Of a stretch of DNA of 39,935 nucleotides, positions 9,377-19,771 are shown in pieces. Positions within the stretch are counted from its first letter, which is position 1, and each line of letters opens with the position of its first letter. A program made the position numbers and the translations under genes. Source of the DNA: Comamonadaceae bacterium (GTDB lineage: Bacteria; Pseudomonadota; Gammaproteobacteria; Burkholderiales; Burkholderiaceae_C); the NCBI GenBank assembly GCA_027486555.1, contig JAIXOX010000056.1, positions 1-39,935 on the forward strand. The letters are read 5' to 3'. The notes under the pieces are model-generated. The model had not been told where the DNA came from, made no database searches, and worked only from the letters and a program-made list of their open reading frames with translations.

Positions 9377-9994
9377 ATGCTTGACCGTGAAGGCTTTAGG
9401 CCCAACGTCGGCATCATTCTGCTCAACCAGAGAAACCAGGTTTTCTGGGGCAAGCGCATCAGAACCCACAGTTGGCAGTTTCCACAAGGTGGTATTGACC
9501 GGGGTGAAAGCCCCGAACAAGCCATGTTTCGGGAACTGCATGAAGAAGTGGGGCTCCACCCAGAGCATGTGCGAATCGTTGCCCGGACCCGTGACTGGTT
9601 GCGCTATGAAGTGCCAGACCGCTTCATCCGAAGAGATGCTCGTGGGTTTTACAAAGGCCAGAAACAAATCTGGTATCTGCTCCAATTGGTCACTCACGAC
9701 CATCACCTGAACCTGCGTGCGACGGACCACCCCGAGTTTGATGCTTGGCGCTGGAACGATTACTGGGTGCCTCTGGATGTGGTGGTGGAGTTCAAGCGTG
9801 GCGTTTATGAAATGGCCCTCACTGAACTCGCCCGTTTTTTGCCGCGCAATGAAAGACAAAACCGCTACCTGCGGGGCGGTATGCGTGGGCCACGAGAAGC
9901 TTTTGAATCCGACCTCTCCAACATGGAGATACACCCTCCTGCCCACATGGAAATACCCCCGGGCGCCAGCTTTGATCCCAACCCACAAGGCTAA
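9377..9994 (+). CDS. rppH: RNA pyrophosphohydrolase RppH (Nudix)
   Basis: Converts 5'-triphosphate or diphosphate mRNA ends to monophosphate and so triggers RNase E-dependent decay. N-terminus [15 protein letters not shown] is typical of the family. The Nudix box runs from [11 protein letters not shown] to RELHEEVGL (about residues 37-60). The ATG at 9377 is preceded by GAGG at 9367-9370; an upstream in-frame TTG at 9365 is less likely. 205 aa against 176 in E. coli: the extra length is a C-terminal tail (about 40 residues, rich in Pro, Met and Arg), common in Burkholderiales. It ends 29 bp from the end of the convergent proB. Confidence 0.95.
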   Translation: MLDREGFRPNVGIILLNQRNQVFWGKRIRTHSWQFPQGGIDRGESPEQAMFRELHEEVGLHPEHVRIVARTRDWLRYEVPDRFIRRDARGFYKGQKQIWYLLQLVTHDHHLNLRATDHPEFDAWRWNDYWVPLDVVVEFKRGVYEMALTELARFLPRNERQNRYLRGGMRGPREAFESDLSNMEIHPPAHMEIPPGASFDPNPQG

Positions 9995-10023
9995 ATAAGA
10001 AAATTATCGAGCGCGGCCTGCTG

Positions 10024-11160
10024 TCAATTCGTCAAGATCAAGTTGTCGCGGTGCACCATTTCGGGCTCAGCGGTGTAACCCAACAAGGCTACATAGTCGT
10101 GTGAGGGTTTTCGGCACAGCAAACGGGCTTCTGCGCTCGCGTAATTGGCCAAACCTCGAGCAAATTCTGTACCTTGCTCGTCTCGGATGGCGATCACGTC
10201 GCCTCGTGAAAAATCACCTGCTACGCCCGTCATGCCAATGGGCAGCAGGCTTTTGCCTTCGGTCAGCACTTTATGGGCTGCGCCTGCATCCACTGTGACC
10301 GAGCCTCGCAGTTGCAAGTGGTCAGCCATCCATTGTTTGCGTGCTTGTTGTTTCGCCGTTTGCGCCACCAGCAGAGTGCCCATGTTGTCGCCACGGCTCA
10401 GTCGCAGCAACGCATCAGGCTCTCGGCCCCATGCAATCACGGTAGAGGCGCCAGAACCGGCAGCCCGTTTAGCGGCCAGGATTTTGGTGATCATGCCGCC
10501 CTTGCCAATGCTGGAGCCCGCACCACCAGCCATGGCTTCCAAGGCTGGATCACCAGCACGGGCTTCGTGCACAAAAGTGGCTGCAGCGTCTTTGCGTGGG
10601 TCGGCGGTGTACAGGCCTTTTTGATCGGTCAAGATGACCAGCAAGTCGGCCTCAATCAGGTTGGCCACCAGAGCACCCAAGGTGTCGTTGTCACCAAATT
10701 TGATCTCGTCGTTGACCACCGTGTCGTTTTCATTGATCACTGGCAGCACGCGGTGCTGGAGCAAGGTGAGCAATGTAGAACGGGCGTTGAGGTAGCGCTC
10801 GCGGTCGGCCAGGTCGGCGTGCGTGAGCAGGACTTGGGCGCTGCCCATGCCGTTTTCCCGCAGTTTGGTTTCGTACATCTGTGCCAAGCCCATTTGCCCC
10901 ACGGCGGCTGCGGCTTGCAAGGCGGGCACTTCATGGGGTCGGGTGGTCCATCCCAAGCGCTTCATGCCTTCTGCAATGGCACCGCTGGAGACCATGACCA
11001 CTTCCTTGCCTTGGGCGCTGAGCAGCGCCATCTGGCGGCACCACTCGCCAATGGCGTCCTCGTCCAGCCCCCGTCCTTCGTTGGTCACCAGGCTGGAGCC
11101 GACTTTGACGACGATGCGGCGTGCATCGCGCAACAGGGTGGAAACAGCGGCAGAGGTCAT
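10024..11160 (-). CDS. proB: Glutamate 5-kinase
   Basis: Phosphorylates glutamate to gamma-glutamyl phosphate, the first step of proline synthesis. An amino-acid-kinase domain ([14 protein letters not shown] at the N-terminus, [20 protein letters not shown] in the middle, [12 protein letters not shown]) is followed by a C-terminal PUA domain from about residue 280. The ATG at 11160 gives 378 aa (E. coli 367). An in-frame TTG at 11220 overlaps the obgE stop and would add 20 residues; neither start has a clear Shine-Dalgarno. It is the last gene of the rplU-rpmA-obgE-proB run, a common arrangement. Expected allosteric control by proline is family knowledge. Confidence 0.95.
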   Translation of the reverse strand: MTSAAVSTLLRDARRIVVKVGSSLVTNEGRGLDEDAIGEWCRQMALLSAQGKEVVMVSSGAIAEGMKRLGWTTRPHEVPALQAAAAVGQMGLAQMYETKLRENGMGSAQVLLTHADLADRERYLNARSTLLTLLQHRVLPVINENDTVVNDEIKFGDNDTLGALVANLIEADLLVILTDQKGLYTADPRKDAAATFVHEARAGDPALEAMAGGAGSSIGKGGMITKILAAKRAAGSGASTVIAWGREPDALLRLSRGDNMGTLLVAQTAKQQARKQWMADHLQLRGSVTVDAGAAHKVLTEGKSLLPIGMTGVAGDFSRGDVIAIRDEQGTEFARGLANYASAEARLLCRKPSHDYVALLGYTAEPEMVHRDNLILTN

Positions 11161-11216
11161 GCTGAGGTTGAAGGCAGTGGAAAACAGGTTGCGACAGTTG
11201 GGCTCAGGTAGCCCAA

Positions 11217-12446
<1,230 letters not shown>

Positions 12447-12707
12447 TTAAACAGCCGGTGACACGTTGACCATGTGCTTGCTCAGTTCGCCTTTGGTAGA
12501 GAACGACACATGACCGTCAACCAATGCAAACAAAGTGTGGTCTTTGCCGATGCCGACATTGTTGCCTGCATGGAACTTGGTGCCACGTTGACGAACGATG
12601 ATCGAGCCAGCGCTGATCAGTTCACCACCAAAAGCCTTGACGCCCAGCATTTTTGGCTTGGAATCACGACCGTTGCGCGTAGAGCCGCCGCCTTTTTTCT
12701 GTGCCAT
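12447..12707 (-). CDS. rpmA: 50S ribosomal protein L27
   Basis: 86 aa; the N-terminus [19 protein letters not shown] is the flexible arm that reaches the peptidyl transferase centre. [20 protein letters not shown] is the L27 family signature. It lacks the N-terminal cleaved extension seen in Firmicutes. The ATG follows rplU by 12 bp, with AGGAGAA in the gap as ribosome binding site. Standard L21-L27 pair. Confidence 0.98.
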   Translation of the reverse strand: MAQKKGGGSTRNGRDSKPKMLGVKAFGGELISAGSIIVRQRGTKFHAGNNVGIGKDHTLFALVDGHVSFSTKGELSKHMVNVSPAV

Positions 12708-12719
12708 GACCTGTTCTCC

Positions 12720-13031
12720 TCAGGCAGCGATCACGCCGATTTGCAGTTCGGTGAACTGCTGGCGGTGACCCTGACGTTTCTGATAGTGCTTGCGACGGCG
12801 CATCTTGAAGATGTGCAATTTGTCGTGCTTGCCATGTGCCAAAACAGTGGCTTTGACCGTGGCGCCGGACACCAGGGGCGTGCCGATCATGAGTTCAGCG
12901 CCGGTACCGACGGCTAAAACCTGATCAATCACGATTTCCTGGCCAACGTCCGCAGCAATCTGTTCTACTTTAATTTTTTCGCCAGCGACAACACGATACT
13001 GTTTGCCACCGGTTTTTATGACCGCGTACAT
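12720..13031 (-). CDS. rplU: 50S ribosomal protein L21
   Basis: 103 aa from the ATG at 13031, beginning [20 protein letters not shown], the L21 signature; the basic segment [17 protein letters not shown] binds 23S rRNA. Upstream in-frame codons to 13100 have no family match and were left out. It is divergent from ispB over 217 bp. On the minus strand, TAGAAT at 13084-13089 is a possible -10 box giving a leader of about 45 nt. Confidence 0.98.
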   Translation of the reverse strand: MYAVIKTGGKQYRVVAGEKIKVEQIAADVGQEIVIDQVLAVGTGAELMIGTPLVSGATVKATVLAHGKHDKLHIFKMRRRKHYQKRQGHRQQFTELQIGVIAA

Positions 13032-13163
13032 ATTAGACCTCTTCAATGGAAGTTTCCAAGGGCTGATCCCCAAGGAACCTGTGATTCTAGCACGGTCCAA
13101 GTTCTATGACCTGACCAGAACGTCTACTTGCCCTTAGATTCAGGCAGCGGACACACCGCCCTT

Positions 13164-13169
13164 TATAAT
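13164..13169 (+). promoter_or_regulatory. Consensus -10 box upstream of ispB
   Basis: TATAAT in the rplU-ispB divergent spacer, 79 bp before the ispB TTG. No strong -35 hexamer is seen at 16-18 bp spacing; TTCAGG is at 19 bp. Confidence 0.45.
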
Positions 13170-13248
13170 CAACAAGCACACGAAGCATTGAATCTTTATG
13201 CTTTTTATCGCCTCGGCTTAGCCAGGCCACCCTGCCGGATACCCCAAG

Positions 13249-14232
13249 TTGTCTGACTCTGAAAACAGCACCGCCGCCGTTCTCGATCTCGTGTCGCCCG
13301 ACATGATCGAAGTCGACCGTGTCATTACCCAACGACTCGATTCGGGCGTCCCCTTGGTCGGCGATGTGGCCCAGTACATCATTTCGGCCGGAGGCAAACG
13401 CCTTCGTCCTGTCTTGCTGTTGTTGACTTGCGGCGCATTGGGTTTCACCGGTTCACAGCGCCACAACCTCGCTGCAGTGGTCGAATTCATCCACACGGCC
13501 ACTTTGCTGCACGACGATGTTGTTGACGAATCCACTTTGCGGCGTGGCAGGCCCACGGCCAACGAGCGTTTTGGCAACCCGGCCAGCGTTCTTGTGGGTG
13601 ATTTTCTTTACTCCCGCGCTTTTCAAATGATGGTGGATGCGCAGAGCATGCGCGTGATGCAAATCTTGGCTGATGCCACCAACGTGATTGCAGAAGGGGA
13701 AGTGCTTCAGCTGATGAATATGCACGACGCTTCCCTGGATGAAGAGGGTTATTTGCGTGTCATCCGCTCAAAAACGGCCAAGTTGTTTGAGGCCAGCGCC
13801 AGGCTCGGTGCCGTTTTGGCCAACAGTCCTGATCACATCGAGCACGCTTGCGCCAACTATGGTCAAGCCCTTGGAACAGCGTTTCAAGTGATTGACGATG
13901 TGCTCGACTACGACGGCAACGCTGCCGAAATGGGCAAAAACCTGGGCGATGATTTGCGCGAAGGCAAAGCCACCTTGCCTTTGATTTTGGCCATGCAGCG
14001 CGGTGATGCAGCACAAAGGCAAACCGTGCGAGAAGCGATTGAAACGGGCAGCGTGGATCGCTTGAGCGATATCGTGTCCATCGTCCGAGTGACTGGGGCC
14101 CTGGAAGCCACCCGCGATGCGGCAGCGACACAAGCCCAACGCGCCATTGACGCCGCCATGCAACTGCCTGAAAACGCCTACCGCAGCGCCATGTTGGTCC
14201 TGGCTTCGCAACTGCTCAACCGACGAACATGA
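13249..14232 (+). CDS. ispB: Octaprenyl diphosphate synthase (polyprenyl synthetase)
   Basis: Chain elongation with isopentenyl diphosphate to make the ubiquinone side chain. The first aspartate-rich motif is DDVVDESTLRRG (Asp89, Asp90, Asp93). The second, IDDVLDYDG, lies near residue 217. GGKRLRP binds the diphosphate. The length of 327 aa fits E. coli IspB (323). The start is TTG at 13249, chosen because related proteins carry an N-terminal segment of about 18 residues before MIEVDRVI; the only later ATG would lose it. Divergent from rplU, the usual arrangement. Chain length (C40) is inferred from family and lineage. Confidence 0.94.
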   Translation: MSDSENSTAAVLDLVSPDMIEVDRVITQRLDSGVPLVGDVAQYIISAGGKRLRPVLLLLTCGALGFTGSQRHNLAAVVEFIHTATLLHDDVVDESTLRRGRPTANERFGNPASVLVGDFLYSRAFQMMVDAQSMRVMQILADATNVIAEGEVLQLMNMHDASLDEEGYLRVIRSKTAKLFEASARLGAVLANSPDHIEHACANYGQALGTAFQVIDDVLDYDGNAAEMGKNLGDDLREGKATLPLILAMQRGDAAQRQTVREAIETGSVDRLSDIVSIVRVTGALEATRDAAATQAQRAIDAAMQLPENAYRSAMLVLASQLLNRRT

Positions 14233-14381
14233 TGGGCCAGCACTCTTGCTGAAAAGGCCCTTAGCACTGCGATCGCCCCTGCCTTGTTTGTCACGTTGGT
14301 GATGCTGAAGGCCTGTTGACTGTGTGATAGTCATTTTCACCTTTGCTTCTCAACAAAGGACACACAACAGCAGGAGACTCT

Positions 14382-15377
14382 ATGCGTTCAACTTCCAAAT
14401 CAAGGCGTCTGATTTTCGTTTCAGGGTTCATGAGCTTCATGGCATTGGCTCTTGCGCCAACCGCCATGGCCCAAACATACCCCTCTAAACCCATCAAGAT
14501 GATCGTGCCGTTCCCGGCCGGTGGCACCACAGACATCGTGGCCCGCATCGTGGCTCAAAAGATGAGTGAATCCATGGGACAAGCGGTCACGGTTGATAAC
14601 CGCGGTGGCGCTGGCGGTGCCATTGGTGCCGATTTAATGGCCAAGGCTGCGCCTGACGGCTACACCATCATGATGCACAACTTGTCATTCCCGCTGGCTT
14701 CCGTGGCGCAAACGCTGGCCAACCGATCACCCTTCAACGTGGATACCGACTTTGCAGGCGTTTCCATTGCCGTCTACGTCCCATTCGTGTGGACCGCCAG
14801 CCCCAGCGTGCCCGCCAAGGACCTCAAAGAACTGGCCGCTTTGCTGCGCTCAAATCCATCATTGCAATACAACTATGGATCAACCGGCCCAGGTTCCACC
14901 ATGCATGTGCTGGGTGAGGCCTTCAAAAAAGAAGGCAAAGTCAACATCACCCACATACCCTTCAAAGGCGCAGCTCCTCTGAAGCAGGAGTTGTTGGCTG
15001 GCCGCCTTAAAGTAGGCGGTGATCAACTGTCTTCATCTTTGGCCGAAATCAAAGCCGGCACATTGAAAGCTCTGGCGACCACGGCCTCCAAACGGATCCC
15101 CGGATTGCCCGATGTTCCTACCGTCAAAGAGCTCGGCTTTCCCAACCTGGAGCTCGAGGGCTGGAACGGTGTTTTCGCCCCTGCAAAAACCCCCAAGGAC
15201 ATCATTGAACGCCTGAACAAGGAAGTGATCGCGGCGGTGCGACACCCCGACGTGATCAAACGCTTGAACGACTTGGGTGCCGAAGGCGTCGGATCCACAC
15301 CGGCAGAACAAGATGCCATGCTGCGGCGACAAATGGACCAGTTTAGGGCCATCATTCGGGAAATGCGCCTCGAATGA
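14382..15377 (+). CDS. Bug/TctC-family periplasmic solute-binding protein
   Basis: Extracytoplasmic binding receptor of the tripartite tricarboxylate transporter (Bug) family, 331 aa. Signal peptide with basic N-terminus (MRSTSKSRR), a hydrophobic core and an AMA cleavage site, followed by the mature start QTYPSKPIKMIVPFPAGG. The next signature is TDIVARIVAQKMSESMGQ, then VDNRGGAGGAIGAD. An AGGAG ribosome binding site sits 5 bp before the ATG. No TctA/TctB membrane genes are nearby, which is common for the many orphan Bug proteins of Burkholderiales. The ligand (a carboxylate or aromatic acid) cannot be predicted. It is convergent with the dehydrogenase gene at 15407. Confidence 0.93.
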   Translation: MRSTSKSRRLIFVSGFMSFMALALAPTAMAQTYPSKPIKMIVPFPAGGTTDIVARIVAQKMSESMGQAVTVDNRGGAGGAIGADLMAKAAPDGYTIMMHNLSFPLASVAQTLANRSPFNVDTDFAGVSIAVYVPFVWTASPSVPAKDLKELAALLRSNPSLQYNYGSTGPGSTMHVLGEAFKKEGKVNITHIPFKGAAPLKQELLAGRLKVGGDQLSSSLAEIKAGTLKALATTASKRIPGLPDVPTVKELGFPNLELEGWNGVFAPAKTPKDIIERLNKEVIAAVRHPDVIKRLNDLGAEGVGSTPAEQDAMLRRQMDQFRAIIREMRLE

Positions 15378-15406
15378 GGGCGTGAACAAGGCGGCCCTTG
15401 GCTGGT

Positions 15407-16297
15407 TCAGGCGTGGCCACCTTGAGACAACCACCACACCAAAAGTTCAGAGCAATCTTTCCCATCCAGCCCGCTTTGGGCGGCCGCATCGAACTTTTCC
15501 AAGGCCAGTGCGGTCAAGGGCAGGCGCTTGCCAGTGGCCTGACCTTGGTCCAACATGGCTTGCATGTCCTTGCGCATGGTGGCCACATTCACTGTGACTT
15601 GATCGCTTGTTTGCTGATTCAAGGTTTTGGCAATCATGCTGCCCCGAACCTTCAACATATTGGGTCCACCTGAGGATTCTGACAAGATGTCAATCACCCT
15701 TTGGGGGTCGAGGCCCAGGGGTTCAACCAAAGACAAGGCCTCTCCCAAGGTTTGCCAATACACCATCAAGGGCAAGTTAACGGCCAATTTCATGGTGGCA
15801 CCTGCACCATGAGGGCCCACATGCTCGACACGACGGCACATCACGTTCAGCAGTTCTTGGACCTTCTCCAAATCCTGCGCTTGCCCCCCCACAAAACCCA
15901 ACAATTTGCCCTCTTTAGCAGGCCCCACGCTGCCTCCGACCGGACACTCCAAAAAACAGGCATTGACGGCTTGGACGCGCTGAACCATCTCTTGGGGCTT
16001 AGCAGGACGAACGGTGCTCATGTCGATGAATATCTTGCCTTTGACCTGCCCAGCCAGCAACCCGGAATCCGAGCCGTAAACCTGATCCAGAGCAGCTTCG
16101 TTGGTCAACAAGCTAATGACCACATCCACCGACTCTGCCAAGTCTTTGGGTGTTGGTGCCCACTGAGCGCCCAAATCAAGCAAGGGTTGCGCCTTGGGAG
16201 GCGTTCGATTCCACACCGTCAGCGTGTAACCCTGTGCCAGAAGTCGTGAACCGATGGCTGACCCCATTTTGCCAATTCCGGCAATGCCAATGTGCAT
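15407..16297 (-). CDS. NAD(P)-dependent oxidoreductase, beta-hydroxyacid dehydrogenase family
   Basis: 296 aa related to 3-hydroxyisobutyrate dehydrogenase and tartronate semialdehyde reductase. N-terminal Rossmann motif GIAGIGKMGSAIGSRL, then VWNRTPPKAQPL with the Arg that favours NADP. FIDMSTVRPAKPQEM and FLECPVGGSVGPAKEGKL form the substrate-binding GG-containing loop. The catalytic Lys is in ATMKLAVNL. The ATG at 16297 has a GGAG ribosome binding site, and the upstream 40 codons have no family match. Substrate unknown. It may be an imine reductase-type or glyoxylate/succinic semialdehyde reductase-type member. It lies tail to tail with the Bug gene. Confidence 0.88.
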   Translation of the reverse strand: MHIGIAGIGKMGSAIGSRLLAQGYTLTVWNRTPPKAQPLLDLGAQWAPTPKDLAESVDVVISLLTNEAALDQVYGSDSGLLAGQVKGKIFIDMSTVRPAKPQEMVQRVQAVNACFLECPVGGSVGPAKEGKLLGFVGGQAQDLEKVQELLNVMCRRVEHVGPHGAGATMKLAVNLPLMVYWQTLGEALSLVEPLGLDPQRVIDILSESSGGPNMLKVRGSMIAKTLNQQTSDQVTVNVATMRKDMQAMLDQGQATGKRLPLTALALEKFDAAAQSGLDGKDCSELLVWWLSQGGHA

Positions 16298-16438
16298 GTT
16301 TGTCTCCAGTTGTTGATGCGGACTAGTGGTCGATATTTTCAGCCTACTCTGCCGATGGTGCTGAAACAGAGGTCCTTGACGAATGCCCTTTTTGACGGCA
16401 ACGAAGTGACACATCAAGCCCCATCGCGGACTTCATCA

Positions 16439-16467
16439 TTTACAAAAATGCGTTCAAGCATCATGAT
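16439..16467 (+). promoter_or_regulatory. Putative sigma-70 promoter of the pilBCD cluster
   Basis: TTTACA (16439-16444) and CATGAT (16462-16467) are separated by 17 bp. Start of transcription would be near 16474, leaving a 30-nt leader that carries GGAGG (16496-16500) before the pilB TTG. A reasonable but unproven match. Confidence 0.4.
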
Positions 16468-16504
16468 TTGATTAACTTGGTATTCATTCAATTTTGGAGG
16501 CAGC

Positions 16505-17719
16505 TTGGAGCCCTTACTTTCACGCCCATCTCCCACGAGCGCAGACGATGCCCCGGTCGTTAGCTACGTACAACAACTGCTTGAAAAGGCAGTCGCCATG
16601 AAGGCGTCTGACTTGCATTTTGAGCCCTACGAGCACCATTACCGCGTGCGCATGCGCATCGATGGTGAGTTGCGTGAAATGGCCACCCCGCACATGGCAC
16701 TCAAGGATCGATTGGCTTCCCGCTTGAAAGTCCTCTCGCGGCTTGACATTGCCGAAAAACGCTTACCCCAAGATGGGCGAATGAAACTCCACCTGGGCGA
16801 TGGAAGATCACTTGATTTGCGCATCAGCACCCTGCCCACCTTGTTTGGTGAAAAATTGGTGGTTCGCATCTTGGATTCAGCACAAGCGCAATTGGACCTG
16901 ACACGGCTGGGTTACGAGCCAGAGGACTTGGCGCGTTTGATCCAGGCCATACGCGCGCCACACGGCATGGTGCTGGTCACCGGTCCCACAGGTTCTGGCA
17001 AGACGCAATCCCTTTACGCATGTCTGAACATGCTCAACACATCAGAAGTGAACATTGCTACCGTCGAAGACCCTTGTGAAATCCAGTTGGCGGGCATCAA
17101 TCAGGTCAATGTCCAGGACAAACCAGGTTTAAGTTTTGCTGTGGCGCTGCGTGCATTTTTAAGGCAAGACCCTGACATTCTGATGGTAGGTGAAATACGT
17201 GACATTGAAACCGCTCACATTGCCGTGCAGGCCGCACAAACCGGCCACTTGGTCCTTTCCACCTTGCACACCAACGATGCACCGGGAACACTTGTTCGCT
17301 TAAGAAACATGGGCCTGGCTCCTTACAACATCGCAGCCAGCGTGACCTTGATCACGGCACAGCGTCTGGTGCGTTGTTTGTGCGTGCATTGCAAACAAGC
17401 CATGCAAGTGCCATCTGCTGTTTTGCATCAGGCAGGACTTGGCCTGGAATTCTTGCCCAAGGAGCAGGTTGAGGTTTTCATACCGGTGGGCTGCGAGCAT
17501 TGCCACAAAGGGTTTTCAGGCAGAACCGGCATCTTTCAGGTCATGCCGGTGAGCGCCGACATGCAAAACCTGGTGTTGGGAGATGCTGTGGGTCAGGAAG
17601 TGACCAGACTGGCTCAAAGGGAAGGAGTGCCCAGCTTGCGCGTGGCGGGTCTGCGCAAGGTCTTGCAAGGCATCACCTCGTTGGACGAGGTCTTGGCGGC
17701 CACTCGGGAGGAGGCATGA
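16505..17719 (+). CDS. pilB: PilB/GspE-type assembly ATPase lacking the N-terminal MshEN-like domain
   Basis: Hexameric motor that drives pilin polymerisation in type IV pili or pseudopili. Seen in order: N2 domain (KASDLHFEPYEHHYRVRMRI, residues 33-52), Walker A GPTGSGKT (160-167), Walker B DPDILMVGEIRD (222-233), His box GHLVLSTLHTND, and a zinc knuckle CVHC/CEHC (293-296 and 330-333). Only 404 aa: the roughly 170-residue N-terminal domain of normal PilB (about 570 aa) is missing. The TTG start follows GGAGG by 4 bp and the frame is closed by TGA at 16469, so the short form is real in this sequence. It overlaps pilC by ATGA. Confidence 0.9.
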   Translation: MEPLLSRPSPTSADDAPVVSYVQQLLEKAVAMKASDLHFEPYEHHYRVRMRIDGELREMATPHMALKDRLASRLKVLSRLDIAEKRLPQDGRMKLHLGDGRSLDLRISTLPTLFGEKLVVRILDSAQAQLDLTRLGYEPEDLARLIQAIRAPHGMVLVTGPTGSGKTQSLYACLNMLNTSEVNIATVEDPCEIQLAGINQVNVQDKPGLSFAVALRAFLRQDPDILMVGEIRDIETAHIAVQAAQTGHLVLSTLHTNDAPGTLVRLRNMGLAPYNIAASVTLITAQRLVRCLCVHCKQAMQVPSAVLHQAGLGLEFLPKEQVEVFIPVGCEHCHKGFSGRTGIFQVMPVSADMQNLVLGDAVGQEVTRLAQREGVPSLRVAGLRKVLQGITSLDEVLAATREEA

Positions 17720-18930
17720 ACACAGGCCCCAGTGTTCGCAAGGCACCCTGTTTTACCTGGAAGGGACAAAACGCCCAAGGCCAATCGCATCAAGGCAAGC
17801 TTCATGCACTCAATGCAGATTTGGCCCGGGCTCACTTGCGAAGGCAAGGTCTGCAACATATACAAGTGAGCCGTCTTTGGTGGGACTCGACACCCAGGGT
17901 GCGGCCCAAAGACTTGTCTGCCATGACACGCCAATTGGCAGCCTTGTTGCGCGCCGGTGTTCCCTTGCTGCAGTCGCTGTCCATGCTGTGTCGCAGCATG
18001 ACCTCGCAAGGCCTGGTTGAAACCATGAATGAAGTGCAAGAGGATGTGGAGGCAGGACTGAGCTTGCATGCCGCCTTGGCCAAACACCCCCAACACTTCA
18101 GCGGTTTGTATGTGCACATGGTGCAAGCGGGTGAATCCGCCGGCATCCTCGATGTGATGATGGAACGCTTGTCAATGACGCTTGAAAAGAACGAGGCACT
18201 TCGCTCCAAAATCCGTTCTGCGCTGATGTACCCCAGTGCAGTTTTGTCGGTCGCCGTGGGAATCTTGGTCATGATCTTGGTGTTTGTGGTGCCTGTTTTC
18301 CAAGACGTTTTCAAATCTTTCGGTGCCGACTTACCTTGGGCCACACAAATTGTGGTTAGCTTGAGCGATGCCCTTGTTCAGTCTGGTCCCTTGTTGTTGA
18401 TTGCCTTGATTCTGGCATTTTGGTTTTCGCAACGGCCAAGCCAGACCCGCGATCTCTGGCGTCAATGGATGGCCAGATGGTTGTTGCGTTGGCCTGTTGT
18501 AGGCCCACTGGTCACCACATCGGTGGTCGCACGATGGGGTCAAACCCTCTCAGCCTTGCTGTCCGCAGGCGTACCCCTCACGGAAGCTTTAGGACCCACT
18601 GCACAAGCTTGCGATCATCCGGTTTTTGCCCGATGGACGCTGCAATTTCAGCGCCGCGTGGCGCAGGGCGGCAGTTTGAGTGAAGCCATGGGGCAAAATC
18701 GACGTTTTCCGGCGATGATTGTTCAACTTTGCGCCATCGGTGAAGAGACCGGCTCTCTTGACAGCTTGCTGGCCAGGGCCGCCTCCCTCATGGAAACCGA
18801 AATGGATGATCAGGTCAATGGTCTGTCCAGCCTTCTGGAGCCGCTGGTCATTGTGGTGCTGGGCGGGTTTATTGGAGCCATTTTGGTGGCCATGTATTTG
18901 CCTATATTTCGACTGGGTCAGGCTTTCTGA
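17716..18930 (+). CDS. pilC: Type IV pilus inner-membrane platform protein PilC (GspF family)
   Basis: 404 aa with the usual duplicated GspF domain. It carries LSAMTRQLAALLRAGVPLL in the first half and VARWGQTLSALLSAGVPLTE in the second. Three transmembrane segments are visible (about residues 173-197, 214-232 and 370-395). The protein anchors the pilus base and contacts the PilB ATPase. The ATG at 17716 overlaps the pilB stop (ATGA) and has GGGAGGAGG in front; earlier in-frame starts lie inside pilB. 404 aa is the family's normal length, in contrast to its short PilB partner. Confidence 0.95.
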   Translation: MNTGPSVRKAPCFTWKGQNAQGQSHQGKLHALNADLARAHLRRQGLQHIQVSRLWWDSTPRVRPKDLSAMTRQLAALLRAGVPLLQSLSMLCRSMTSQGLVETMNEVQEDVEAGLSLHAALAKHPQHFSGLYVHMVQAGESAGILDVMMERLSMTLEKNEALRSKIRSALMYPSAVLSVAVGILVMILVFVVPVFQDVFKSFGADLPWATQIVVSLSDALVQSGPLLLIALILAFWFSQRPSQTRDLWRQWMARWLLRWPVVGPLVTTSVVARWGQTLSALLSAGVPLTEALGPTAQACDHPVFARWTLQFQRRVAQGGSLSEAMGQNRRFPAMIVQLCAIGEETGSLDSLLARAASLMETEMDDQVNGLSSLLEPLVIVVLGGFIGAILVAMYLPIFRLGQAF

Positions 18931-18931
18931 A

Positions 18932-19765
18932 ATGAACAATGCATTTTTGACACTGTTTTTGCCTGTTTTGCTGGGTCTGGTTGTGGGCAGCTTTTTGAAT
19001 GTCCTGATCCACCGATTGCCGCGCATGATGCAGGCCCAATGGGATGCAGAAGTCAGCCACATGTCCAATCAGCCTGTTCCCGCAAATTTACCCACCTACA
19101 ACCTGGCTTGGCCAGGCTCACACTGCCCCAAATGCCAACATGGTCTGCGGTGGTATGACAACATCCCTGCACTGAGCTATCTGCTGCTCAAGGGCCGTTG
19201 CCGATACTGCAACGCACGCATTGGATGGCGTTATTTGGGCGTGGAATGTTTGACGGGTATTTTGTTTGCAGTGGCATTCATGCAACGCGGCTTTGGCATA
19301 GAAGCTTTGGCATGGTGCGGTTTTTCAGCCGCATTGGTCGCTCTTGCTGCTATTGATGCAGACACCACCTTGTTGCCAGACGCCATCACCCAGCCCTTGC
19401 TTTGGTCGGGAATTCTGTTGAGCAGTTGGGGGTTGACAGGCATATCCTTGAACCTGTCCTTGTGGGGGGCCTGCGCCGGTTATCTTTTTTTGTGGTCGGT
19501 CTTGTACTTGTTCAAATGGGCGACAGGCAAAGAAGGCATGGGACACGGTGACCTCAAACTGTTGGCAGCCTTAGGGGCTTGGTTAGGGTCGCACGCATTG
19601 CTTTCACTCGTTTTGATTTCCTCCATCACGGGTGCATTGCTTGGAATTTGGTTAAAGTCACAACACAAACTAACGCCAGAGGGTTATCTGCCTTTTGGCC
19701 CTTTTTTGGTTGTTGCCGGCTTGTGGGTGATGATTTTTGGCCCCTTGCCCCATTTTCAGATCTGA
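18932..19765 (+). CDS. pilD: Prepilin peptidase / N-methyltransferase PilD
   Basis: Inner-membrane aspartic protease that removes the prepilin leader and N-methylates the new end. N-terminal GSFLNVLIHRLPRMM; a cytoplasmic zinc domain with CPKC and CRYC (about residues 67-91); catalytic aspartates in DADTTLLPD and in GMGHGDLKLLAALGAW. Seven or eight hydrophobic segments follow. Length 277 aa. The ATG comes 1 bp after the pilC stop. It also serves type II secretion substrates in many bacteria. coaE follows 6 bp downstream, as in Pseudomonas and Neisseria. Confidence 0.96.
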   Translation: MNNAFLTLFLPVLLGLVVGSFLNVLIHRLPRMMQAQWDAEVSHMSNQPVPANLPTYNLAWPGSHCPKCQHGLRWYDNIPALSYLLLKGRCRYCNARIGWRYLGVECLTGILFAVAFMQRGFGIEALAWCGFSAALVALAAIDADTTLLPDAITQPLLWSGILLSSWGLTGISLNLSLWGACAGYLFLWSVLYLFKWATGKEGMGHGDLKLLAALGAWLGSHALLSLVLISSITGALLGIWLKSQHKLTPEGYLPFGPFLVVAGLWVMIFGPLPHFQI

Positions 19766-19771
19766 ACACGC

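Noticed and set aside
17500..17715. Upstream extension of pilC
   Set aside because: Lies inside pilB in another frame; the ATG at 17716 has a strong ribosome site and gives the normal family length.
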